A stretch of DNA of 55,602 bases. Source: Bacillota bacterium. Its GTDB lineage: Bacteria; Bacillota; TC1. The DNA lies in assembly GCA_024635925.1 (NCBI GenBank), contig JAGXHY010000017.1, forward strand, positions 1-55,602, given 5' to 3'. The position numbers were made by a program, and so were the translations under genes. The notes under the pieces are model-generated. The model was given only the letters and a program-made list of their open reading frames with translations, did no database searches and had not been told where the DNA came from. This document shows, one piece after another, positions 1 to 7,230 of the stretch (position 1 is the stretch's first letter; each line of letters starts with the position of its first letter).

Positions 1-3
1 CTC

Positions 4-888
4 TCAGACAAACAAAGTAATACGCTTCTTAGAAACCTCAATAGAAAGAGGCAACCTCTCACCCTTTTCACCATCAAAAACAATCGGTAAATTTAAAGGA
101 CCATCAATATAAAATGACTCAGCCTGAAAATACCTAACATGTTTTTGATTAGAAAATTGACCTACAAAAATATTAAACAAAATAGTTGGAAGCTCCATAT
201 AGGAACACTCTTCAATAATAAATAAGTCCAACTTTCCATCAGTCAACTTAGCCTCATTAAGAATATTATTAAAACCAGCAATCTGAGTACCAGTACCAAG
301 AGCAAACATTATAGCATTAAACTTATGCAAAGTACCATCAATAACAATAGATAAATCAAAAGGTTTAATAGATGTGAATTTAGTAGCAGCCTTAAAATAA
401 TAAGCGAACTGCTTAATATTCTTCTTAGCGCTTACAGGAGTATTATAAGTTGCAGGCATAAAATAACCACCAGCACAACTACTAAAAAAGTAATCATTAT
501 CATTTATAATACCAACATCAATTGCTAACTTCTTATTTTTAAGAGGTACAAAGGCAGCTTCTTTCATATTTCTTGGCAAACCAAGACTATTAGCTAAGTC
601 ATTACAAGTACCAGCAGGTAAGATACCAACAGGTAAATCAATGTCATTATCTAATAAAAAACCTAAAACTGACCTAATAGAACCATCACCACCAGAAATA
701 AGAATAGCATTAAATTCACTATTCTTTAAAAGGGGTAAAAAATCATCCTTATTACCTATGTTTAAGCAAAAAGGAGTTAAAACAATCCCATGGTTCTGAT
801 AAACAGGAACTATTTCAGTTAAAAGACTATTAATACTATCCGAGCCAGAAGCTCTATTATATATTAATAAATATCGTTCAAGAATCAT
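4..888 (-). CDS. Diacylglycerol kinase family lipid kinase (YegS/BmrU type)
   Basis: Predicted ATP-dependent lipid kinase of the DAGK catalytic-domain family, which phosphorylates diacylglycerol or a related lipid at the inner membrane face. The GGDGS nucleotide-binding motif is at residues 66-70, followed by the typical GTCNDLANSLG segment, and the C-terminal half has the beta-rich lipid kinase fold ending in VFDGEKGERLPL. I chose the ATG at 888 because GGAGGG lies four bases upstream of it; a longer reading starting at 930 has no such site. Length (294 aa) is normal for the family and the gene is complete, ending six bases inside the window. It is divergent from the P-type ATPase homologue. 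The exact lipid substrate cannot be told from sequence. Confidence 0.9.
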   Translation of the reverse strand: MILERYLLIYNRASGSDSINSLLTEIVPVYQNHGIVLTPFCLNIGNKDDFLPLLKNSEFNAILISGGDGSIRSVLGFLLDNDIDLPVGILPAGTCNDLANSLGLPRNMKEAAFVPLKNKKLAIDVGIINDNDYFFSSCAGGYFMPATYNTPVSAKKNIKQFAYYFKAATKFTSIKPFDLSIVIDGTLHKFNAIMFALGTGTQIAGFNNILNEAKLTDGKLDLFIIEECSYMELPTILFNIFVGQFSNQKHVRYFQAESFYIDGPLNLPIVFDGEKGERLPLSIEVSKKRITLFV

Positions 889-934
889 TTGGCCCTCCAC
901 AAAAAACATTATAGCATATTTCAAACTCAAAGTC

Positions 935-963
935 TTTATATAAAAAACTGTATTTGGTATAAT
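935..963 (+). promoter_or_regulatory. Putative sigma-A promoter of the P-type ATPase homologue
   Basis: A TTTATA -35-like hexamer at 935-940 and a perfect TATAAT at 958-963 are separated by 17 bases. The site lies 33 bases upstream of the start codon in the divergent gap. The -35 is a 4/6 match to TTGACA, so this is only a likely promoter. Confidence 0.5.
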
Positions 964-995
964 GAGAACAATACAAAAGAAGGCGGTATAAAAAA

Positions 996-3140
996 ATGGT
1001 AAAAAACTTCTTTATCAGTCATATAGAAAATGATACTATCATAAAAAAAGCCATAGAAGATATTAATCTATTACCAGACATTGAAAAAGTAACATATCAA
1101 AGTTTTCAACAAAAACTTAAAATTACCTTTTCGCCTCAGGCGAATCAAAAAATAGCAACCAACGATATAATAGACATCATACACAACTATGATAATTCTA
1201 TTAATGTATCAGAAAAAATGCTAGACATTAATGATAGAATAAATAAAAAAAATATATATTTATTTATTGTAGGATTAGCCATATACTTAGCAACCTATAC
1301 AACGTATATACCAACTAATTATAAATGGATTGGATTCTTAATAGGGATATTAATGTGCTCAAAAGTATTAATAAAAAAAATATATAATACAGTAGTGTTA
1401 GAAAAGAAAATAAATGAATCACTACTTATAGGCCTTGCTGTAATAGGAGCATTTTTGATAAAAGACTATAAAGAAGCTTTAATAGTGCTTTCGATATATT
1501 TATTAGCAAACTATCTAAGCTGGAAAGCCTCAGTATTAGCTAAAAAAGATGTTTCCCAAATATTACATAGAGAAGACACAATGGTATACAAACTAATTGG
1601 CAAGATAGTATTGCCAACACCAATTAAAGAAATACAAGAAAAAGATATCATAATAGTTAGACCAGGAGAGATTATACCTTTAACAACTAAAGTAATTGAA
1701 GGAAAATCAACTATTGATATGTCACCAATTTCAAATGAAAACTACGAAGAAGAAGCAAGACCTGGTAAAATACTTAAAAGTGGTGGCATAAACCTTGATA
1801 AACCATTAAAATTATCAGTTTTGAAAAGATATAATGAAGGCTTACTAAAAGAACTAATAACCAAAACAGAAGAAGCCATGGAACATAAAAAAGGATTTGC
1901 AAAAACTAGTGAAAATATAGGAGAAATATATGTGAAGGTTATAGCTGGACTTGCAGCTGTTTTATTTATACTTAGTTTTTTCTCTGGAAATCCTTCACAA
2001 TTAATATATAAAGGACTTATTTTATTAGCTGCATCATCACCATGGGCAATGTTATTATCAACACCAATTGCTCATAACTATGCCTTAAGTTTAGCTAAAA
2101 AACTTGGAGTATTAATAAAAGATACTGGTTCATTAGATGCCATAGGCAAAATGAGCACTATGTTCTTTACTAAAACTGGAGTTCTTACAACTGGGCAATA
2201 TAAAATAAAAGAAATTATCCCATATAAAAATATTAAAGAAGACTTTATCCTTACTTATGCAGCCATAGGAGAACTTCAAGCCAAACACCCAATAGGACAT
2301 GCTGTCAGAAAAGCTCTAAATAAAGAATTAAATATAGAACTACTAGAAAAATACCGTGAAGAAAAAGGTAAAGGAGCAATGGCAGTATATGGTGGTAAAA
2401 CTATTGTAGTAGGAACAGAAATGTTTTTAGATGAACAAGGAGTAGATGTCGTAAATGATTACAACGGCGTGCAAATACATGTAGGTGTTGATGGAAAATA
2501 CATTGGTTCAATTGCCCTGGAAGAAACCTTAAAATCAGAAGGTAATGAAGTAATTGAAAAATTACATAAATTAAAAATTGAAAAAGTAGCAGTATTAACA
2601 GGAGAGATTAAACAAGGAGCAACAGAAGTACTAGCTCCATTAAAAATTTCTAAAATATATGGAGAATTAAATATTGAAGATAAAGTTAATAGAATTAAAA
2701 TAGAACAAAAAAGACTAAAAGGCAAGACAGTTGGCTTTATGGGAGAAACAATCAGCGACTCACTTGTTATGGCAGCATCAGACGTAAGCTTTGCCTTCCT
2801 AAAAGGAACTATTGATAGAGTAACAGAAATTGCTGATATTATATTGATGAAGGAAGATCTTAATCTAATTTATGATTCAATAAGTTTAGGTAAAAGAACC
2901 TATAGTATCATTAAACAAAATATAATTATAACTTTGATTATCAAACTATTTATCATCATATATATAATGTTTAATACCGTGCCAACAGGCTTTTTAATCG
3001 TGGCTATTGGTATAGACCTTGCAATATCCTTACTTACAATAGTAAATTGTTTTAGAATATCTAAAAACTTTGACGATATCATAAGTATTTTAAAAGCTAA
3101 ATTTTCAAGAAATAAGGAGCAAAATAATTATAAAATTTGA
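996..3140 (+). CDS. Degenerate P1B-type (heavy-metal) P-type ATPase homologue, predicted non-catalytic
   Basis: The 714-residue protein has the full architecture of a heavy-metal P-type ATPase: an N-terminal HMA-like domain (about 1-75, without the CxxC metal site), paired membrane helices, an A-domain, a CPC-type helix, P- and N-domains and two C-terminal helices. The key motifs are altered. The phosphorylation motif DKTGT reads TKTGV, with Thr392 (codon ACT at 2169) in place of the catalytic Asp. CPC reads S348-P349-W350. TGE reads S246-N247-E248. GDGxND reads G583-E-T-I-S-D588. The HP motif (H431-P432) remains. The reading frame is open over 2.1 kb, so it looks maintained and not decayed. 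It is inferred to be a pseudoenzyme, perhaps a metal or partner binding membrane protein. It overlaps recQ by about 14 bases. Confidence 0.85.
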   Translation: MVKNFFISHIENDTIIKKAIEDINLLPDIEKVTYQSFQQKLKITFSPQANQKIATNDIIDIIHNYDNSINVSEKMLDINDRINKKNIYLFIVGLAIYLATYTTYIPTNYKWIGFLIGILMCSKVLIKKIYNTVVLEKKINESLLIGLAVIGAFLIKDYKEALIVLSIYLLANYLSWKASVLAKKDVSQILHREDTMVYKLIGKIVLPTPIKEIQEKDIIIVRPGEIIPLTTKVIEGKSTIDMSPISNENYEEEARPGKILKSGGINLDKPLKLSVLKRYNEGLLKELITKTEEAMEHKKGFAKTSENIGEIYVKVIAGLAAVLFILSFFSGNPSQLIYKGLILLAASSPWAMLLSTPIAHNYALSLAKKLGVLIKDTGSLDAIGKMSTMFFTKTGVLTTGQYKIKEIIPYKNIKEDFILTYAAIGELQAKHPIGHAVRKALNKELNIELLEKYREEKGKGAMAVYGGKTIVVGTEMFLDEQGVDVVNDYNGVQIHVGVDGKYIGSIALEETLKSEGNEVIEKLHKLKIEKVAVLTGEIKQGATEVLAPLKISKIYGELNIEDKVNRIKIEQKRLKGKTVGFMGETISDSLVMAASDVSFAFLKGTIDRVTEIADIILMKEDLNLIYDSISLGKRTYSIIKQNIIITLIIKLFIIIYIMFNTVPTGFLIVAIGIDLAISLLTIVNCFRISKNFDDIISILKAKFSRNKEQNNYKI

Positions 3141-4677
3141 ATTAAAAAAGGCTCTAAAAAGCTATTTTGGTTATGATAGTTTTAGAGAACCTCAAGAACA
3201 AATAATTATTAATATCTTAAATAAAAAAGACAGCATAGGGATTTTACCCACAGGAAAGGGTAAATCCCTATGTTATCAATTACCAGCAATTTTCTTTGAT
3301 AATTTGACAATTGTAATATCTCCACTTGTAGCATTAATGAAAGATCAAGTAGATACATTCAATTCAAGAGGAGTTCCTGCTACATCACTAAATAGTCATC
3401 TTACACCAAAACAAATGAGAGAAAGAATAGAAGAAATAAAAAATGATCGATATAAGGTTATCTACATTGCACCAGAAAAGCTATTTTCTGAAGATTTTGC
3501 AGATGTATTCACATCTTTAAAAATTGATCATATTGCTGTTGATGAAGCTCATTGTATATCCCAATGGGGTCATGATTTCAGACCAAAGTACAAAAAAATA
3601 GGCTTGGCCTTAGATAAACTACCAGTTAGACCAGTTATTTCAGCTTTTACAGCAACAGCCAATGAAAGAGTAATAAAAGATATATGTAAACTTCTACAGC
3701 TCCAAGAACCTAGAATATTTAAGACCACCTTTGATAGACCTAACTTAAAAATAGATGTAAAACTATATGAAGATAAGTCTGCTTTTGTTTTAAAGTTTCT
3801 TAAAGCTAGATCAAAGGAGATAGACTTAGGCTTAATATATGCTAATACTAGACTAGATGCTGAAAGACTAAGTAAAAAATTAGACAAAGAAGGCTATAGT
3901 GTTGGGCTATACCATGCAGGTCTGACTAAAAAAGAAAGAAATAAAGTTCAGGAAAACTTCTTTGCTAATGAATATCAAGTATTAGTAGCTACTAATGCTT
4001 TTGGTATGGGACTTGATAAAGATAATATTAGATTTATAATTCATTTTAATATGCCCTCTAGTTTAGAATCATACTATCAAGAAATTGGACGTGGTGGTAG
4101 GGATGGATTACCTTGTGATTGTATACTGCTTTTTGGATTAAAAGATGTTTTAGTTAATCGTGCTTTAGGTAAATCTAGAGTGTATTTTAAATGGCGTCTA
4201 AAAGAGAAAGAAGAGTGGCTAAAAGAAATGGTGGAATTTGCTCATCTGAGGACTTGCTATAAGCAGTTTATATTAAAACACTTTGGTGAAAATATGGAAC
4301 CTTGTGGTAATTGTGGTAATTGCTTATCAGAAATAAAAGAAGTTGATCAAACAACACAAGCTCAAAAAATTTTATCTGCTATGTATCATACAAAAGGCTA
4401 TTATGGACAGGGTACAATTGCCAATATGCTAAAGGGTAAACTAAACCAAAGAATAAAGGATAAACAACTTAATAAACTCAGTGTTTTTGGTATTATGAAA
4501 GATTGGACAGAAGGACAAATAAATACACTTATAACTGATTTAATATTAGCTGGATATTTAGAAAAAACTAGTGAAAGATTAGAAGAACGGTTTATTATTA
4601 CAACAGAAGGAATTAAGTTAATAAAAGGTGAAATAAAATTTATAGGAAAAGTTAAAGAGCTAGAAATTAACAAATAA
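3127..4677 (+). CDS. recQ: ATP-dependent DNA helicase RecQ, apparent ATT start
   Basis: Superfamily 2 3'-5' DNA helicase used in recombinational repair. Reading from ATT at 3127 gives 516 aa: the RecQ N-terminus with YFGYDSFREPQ (13-23), Walker A TGKGKS (42-47), DEAH at 139-142 followed by CISQWGHDFRP, the second RecA-like domain with the GRGGRDG motif, and a zinc-binding Cys cluster (CYKQ...CGNCGNC), then a winged-helix part. No HRDC domain is visible. There is no ATG, GTG or TTG in frame before TTG at 3304, and that start would remove Walker A. AAGGAG at 3114-3119 is seven bases before the ATT, so this, or ATA at 3124, is the best start. It overlaps the upstream gene and is probably translationally coupled to it. 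Confidence 0.9.
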   Translation: MIKFELKKALKSYFGYDSFREPQEQIIINILNKKDSIGILPTGKGKSLCYQLPAIFFDNLTIVISPLVALMKDQVDTFNSRGVPATSLNSHLTPKQMRERIEEIKNDRYKVIYIAPEKLFSEDFADVFTSLKIDHIAVDEAHCISQWGHDFRPKYKKIGLALDKLPVRPVISAFTATANERVIKDICKLLQLQEPRIFKTTFDRPNLKIDVKLYEDKSAFVLKFLKARSKEIDLGLIYANTRLDAERLSKKLDKEGYSVGLYHAGLTKKERNKVQENFFANEYQVLVATNAFGMGLDKDNIRFIIHFNMPSSLESYYQEIGRGGRDGLPCDCILLFGLKDVLVNRALGKSRVYFKWRLKEKEEWLKEMVEFAHLRTCYKQFILKHFGENMEPCGNCGNCLSEIKEVDQTTQAQKILSAMYHTKGYYGQGTIANMLKGKLNQRIKDKQLNKLSVFGIMKDWTEGQINTLITDLILAGYLEKTSERLEERFIITTEGIKLIKGEIKFIGKVKELEINK

Positions 4678-4702
4678 ATATATCAAGATAATATAAAATT
4701 AC

Positions 4703-4741
4703 AAAGAACATATTGACAAATATCGATATGTTCTTTATTAT
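4703..4741 (+). promoter_or_regulatory. Promoter with ArsR-type operator
   Basis: TTGACA at 4713-4718 and TATTAT at 4736-4741 are separated by exactly 17 bases, a near-consensus sigma-A promoter. An 11-base perfect inverted repeat, AAAGAACATAT (4703-4713) and ATATGTTCTTT (4726-4736), spans the -35 and the spacer, with the inner palindrome ATATCGATAT at 4720-4729. The position suggests that the ArsR protein encoded just downstream represses its own operon here. Confidence 0.8.
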
Positions 4742-4760
4742 ATTAAAGGAGGTGATACTG

Positions 4761-5063
4761 ATGAATACTACAGATATGGAAGAAAACATAGATATTAGTA
4801 AGATATTTAAAGCTCTTGGTGATAGGAATAGACTATGTATCCTTAGACTATTAAATAAGGGAGAACTTTGTGGTTGTCAGTTATTAACCGAATTGGATAT
4901 TGGTCAATCTACTTTATCTCATCATATGAAAATCCTTGGTGAAGCTGATTTGATAAACTGTAGCAAAGTTGGTAAATGGCGTAGATATAGTCTTAATCAA
5001 ATTGGTTGGGAGAGGGCTAAGTCGGAAATTATGAAAATAACTAAATGTTTAGGAGATGAATAG
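4761..5063 (+). CDS. ArsR/SmtB family metalloregulator
   Basis: Small (100 aa) winged-helix repressor of the ArsR/SmtB family. The recognition helix region reads GQSTLSHHMKIL and the wing KVGKWRRYSL. The sequence GELCGCQLL in the helix before it carries the CxC pair known as the As(III)/Sb(III) site in ArsR proteins of the ELCVCDL type, so a thiophilic metalloid is the likely inducer. The start at 4761 follows a strong AGGAGGTGA site; an earlier start at 4713 would lie inside the promoter. It leads an operon with the two permease halves and probably represses it. Confidence 0.9.
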   Translation: MNTTDMEENIDISKIFKALGDRNRLCILRLLNKGELCGCQLLTELDIGQSTLSHHMKILGEADLINCSKVGKWRRYSLNQIGWERAKSEIMKITKCLGDE

Positions 5064-5453
5064 ATGGACGGATTATTTTTTTATACTTTAGCATTAGTTT
5101 TACTAATAGTTTCTCTTATTAAAAGTAAAAAAAAGACTAAGATAGCCTTAAGAAAGGCTTGGAAAGCTTTTGAAAATATTTTGCCTCAGTTATTAATTAT
5201 ATTGTTAATTGTAGGTTTAATGTTGGCTGTTTTAAATTCAGCTGTTATATCAAAAATTATAGGTAGAGATTCTGGAATTATTGGTATAGTATTGGCGGCT
5301 GTTTTTGGGTCAATAACTATGATACCTCCTTTTGTTGCTTTTCCTACAGCTGCGGTGTTACTTGATTCTGGTGCTGGCTATGTACAAATTGCAGTTTTTG
5401 TTTCGACATTAATGATGGTAGGTGTTATAACTTTACCACTTGAAGTAAAATAA
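5064..5453 (+). CDS. Permease (DUF318/ArsP-like), first half, cut by an in-frame stop
   Basis: Membrane protein of the permease family that includes ArsP-type exporters, N-terminal half. It has three to four hydrophobic segments with a central PPFVAFPTAA motif that mirrors GPLYAAFPIAA in the next gene. After residue 129 a single TAA (5451-5453) stops the frame, but the same frame then continues for 30 codons (FGPKVAIGRNLLAFLFSF...) to a TAA at 5541-5543, directly before the next ATG. The extension encodes the expected last helix, so the stop looks like a recent nonsense change (TAT or TAC to TAA), a read-through site, or a sequence error. Start ATG is one base after the arsR stop codon. Confidence 0.75.
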   Translation: MDGLFFYTLALVLLIVSLIKSKKKTKIALRKAWKAFENILPQLLIILLIVGLMLAVLNSAVISKIIGRDSGIIGIVLAAVFGSITMIPPFVAFPTAAVLLDSGAGYVQIAVFVSTLMMVGVITLPLEVK

Positions 5454-5543
5454 TTTGGTCCAAAGGTTGCTATAGGTAGAAATCTATTAGCATTTCTTTT
5501 CTCTTTTGTAGTTGCTGGTATTATAGGATTGGTGGTGTATTAA

Positions 5544-6083
5544 ATGAAAAAAATAGCAATTAGATATAAATGGTTTTTAATATTATTTATAGTTATGTTA
5601 ATATTTACTATGGTTAATTATGAGATTGGTATGAAAGCCTTTGGTATTTCTGCAAATTCTTTTAGAGAAGTTCTTTTTTTAGTTCCTCCGATTTTCATTA
5701 TTCTTGGCTTACTTGATGTTTGGGTGCCTAAGGAATTTATGGTTAAGTATATGGGAGAAGGCTGTGGTATTAAAGGTGTTATATTATCCTTTATTTTAGG
5801 ATCAGCTGCAGCAGGTCCTTTATATGCAGCCTTTCCAATTGCAGCTGTTTTTATGAAGAAAGGTGTTAGTTTTAGTAATATTCTTATCTTTATTGGTGCT
5901 TGGTCAACAACAAAGATACCAATGTTTCTTTTTGAAGTTTCCTCACTTGGACCTAAGTTCGCCTTTACAAGATTGCTTATAAATATACCTGGTATTATAA
6001 TTATTGCTTTAATATTAAAAAAATTAGTCAATAAAGATGAACAAAAAGAAATATACCTTAATGCTGAAAAAGTTGATTGTTAA
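5544..6083 (+). CDS. Permease (DUF318/ArsP-like), second half
   Basis: A 179-residue integral membrane protein that looks like the C-terminal half of a DUF318-type permease. It has about five hydrophobic helices, with the conserved-looking segment ILGSAAAGPLYAAFPIAAVF near residues 95-115. With the preceding gene it would make a permease of about 339 residues, the usual size of the fused family. The start is directly after the stop of the extended upstream frame. Regulation by the ArsR protein suggests export of a toxic metalloid or organometalloid, but the substrate is inferred only from context. Confidence 0.75.
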   Translation: MKKIAIRYKWFLILFIVMLIFTMVNYEIGMKAFGISANSFREVLFLVPPIFIILGLLDVWVPKEFMVKYMGEGCGIKGVILSFILGSAAAGPLYAAFPIAAVFMKKGVSFSNILIFIGAWSTTKIPMFLFEVSSLGPKFAFTRLLINIPGIIIIALILKKLVNKDEQKEIYLNAEKVDC

Positions 6084-6108
6084 TAATTTGAATTAAAATA
6101 AGACTGTT

Positions 6109-6141
6109 ATGATATATTATTAGAGGGATGATATATTATTA
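6109..6141. repeat. 14-bp direct repeat upstream of the EamA gene
   Basis: ATGATATATTATTA occurs perfectly at 6109-6122 and 6128-6141, a 19-base period, in the 81-base gap before the EamA transporter gene. It may hold -10-like elements or be a tandem protein-binding site. Confidence 0.6.
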
Positions 6142-6164
6142 AATTGTAAATATAGAGAGGTATT

Positions 6165-7073
6165 ATGAAAAAGAAAGATTTATTTTTAGCTTTACTAGTT
6201 GTTGCTATATGGGGATCTACCTTTACTGTTATTAAAATAGGTCTTATTGGTATGCCTCCGATGATTTTAATAGCTCTTCGTTTTACAATGGCTGCAATAC
6301 CTGGGGTATTTTTAGTAAAGAAACCTGATATTAGTTGGAAGTATATAGTAGCTTATGGTATGACAGCCTATTTTGGTCAATTTGCTTGTGATATTTATTC
6401 CCTTTATTTTGGTATGCCTGCAGGTATAGCTTCAGTTATTATGCAATCAAATGTTTTTTTCATCTTTATCTTTAGTGCTATATTATTAAAGGAAAAAATA
6501 AAAGTGAGAGAAATTATTGGCTTAATTATTGCAGTTATAGGTATTATTCTATTAAGTGTAAATATTGGTATTTTTGATATAAAATCCATACCACTAGTTA
6601 GTCTAGTATTAGAATTAATGGCAGCTGGTTTTTGGGCAGCTTCTTCAATAATAATTAGATTAGCTGTAAAATCTTCTAGAAAACAAAATAAGAAACTTGA
6701 TGTTTTTGGATTAGTAGTCTGGGGTAGCTTGGTTCCAATAATTCCTCTTTTCTTATTAGGAATGATAATTGAAACACCAATGGGTGTCTATAGAGCCTTT
6801 ACAGATTTGAACTTTGGAGATGTTATGGTTGTTCTTTATCTGGCCTATGTAGCAACATTATTTTGTTTTTCTGTTTGGAGCAAGTTACTACGTTCATATA
6901 ATGCGGGTAAGGTAGCAATGTTATCTTTATTAATACCAGTGAGTGGATTAATAATTGCTTGGCTGATTATGAATGAGGATTTATCATCAATTCAAATTAT
7001 TGGGGCAATAACCGTGATAATAGGTTTAGCTATTTCAAACTTTGTAGTTCCAAGATCTAAGTGGAGCAATTAA
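6165..7073 (+). CDS. DMT superfamily EamA-family transporter
   Basis: A 302-residue membrane protein with ten predicted hydrophobic helices arranged as two EamA repeats. The N-terminus MKKKDLFLALLVVAIWGSTF matches the family, and the end of the second repeat carries LLIPVSGLIIAWLIMNEDLS, the usual pre-terminal helix pattern. EamA/YedA proteins move amino acids or other small metabolites across the cytoplasmic membrane. The start follows AGAGAGGT. A terminator follows, so this gene ends the local transcription unit. The substrate is unknown. Confidence 0.88.
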   Translation: MKKKDLFLALLVVAIWGSTFTVIKIGLIGMPPMILIALRFTMAAIPGVFLVKKPDISWKYIVAYGMTAYFGQFACDIYSLYFGMPAGIASVIMQSNVFFIFIFSAILLKEKIKVREIIGLIIAVIGIILLSVNIGIFDIKSIPLVSLVLELMAAGFWAASSIIIRLAVKSSRKQNKKLDVFGLVVWGSLVPIIPLFLLGMIIETPMGVYRAFTDLNFGDVMVVLYLAYVATLFCFSVWSKLLRSYNAGKVAMLSLLIPVSGLIIAWLIMNEDLSSIQIIGAITVIIGLAISNFVVPRSKWSN

Positions 7074-7115
7074 TTATTTTAAAAAGATTATATTATACTT
7101 ACATAATTTAGAGTT

Positions 7116-7147
7116 AAAAATAGGAGCAAAAAGTTCCTATTTTTTTT
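7116..7147 (+). terminator. Rho-independent terminator after the EamA gene
   Basis: AAAAATAGGA (7116-7125) pairs with TCCTATTTTT (7135-7144) and is followed by more T residues. It separates the EamA gene from uvrA. Confidence 0.75.
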
Positions 7148-7230
7148 AATAACTATTCCTATAAACTTGCTAGACTTCAAACTAAACTGTATAATTTCAA
7201 GTATAGGAACAAAACTAGAAAGGTTACAAT

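Noticed and set aside
2459-3082. Open frames on the minus strand opposite the P-type ATPase homologue
   Set aside because: They are low-complexity shadows of the plus-strand codons, with no ribosome sites; the plus frame has full family homology.
3304-3306. TTG 3304 as the recQ start
   Set aside because: It would delete the conserved N-terminus and Walker A, which are clearly coded upstream in frame.
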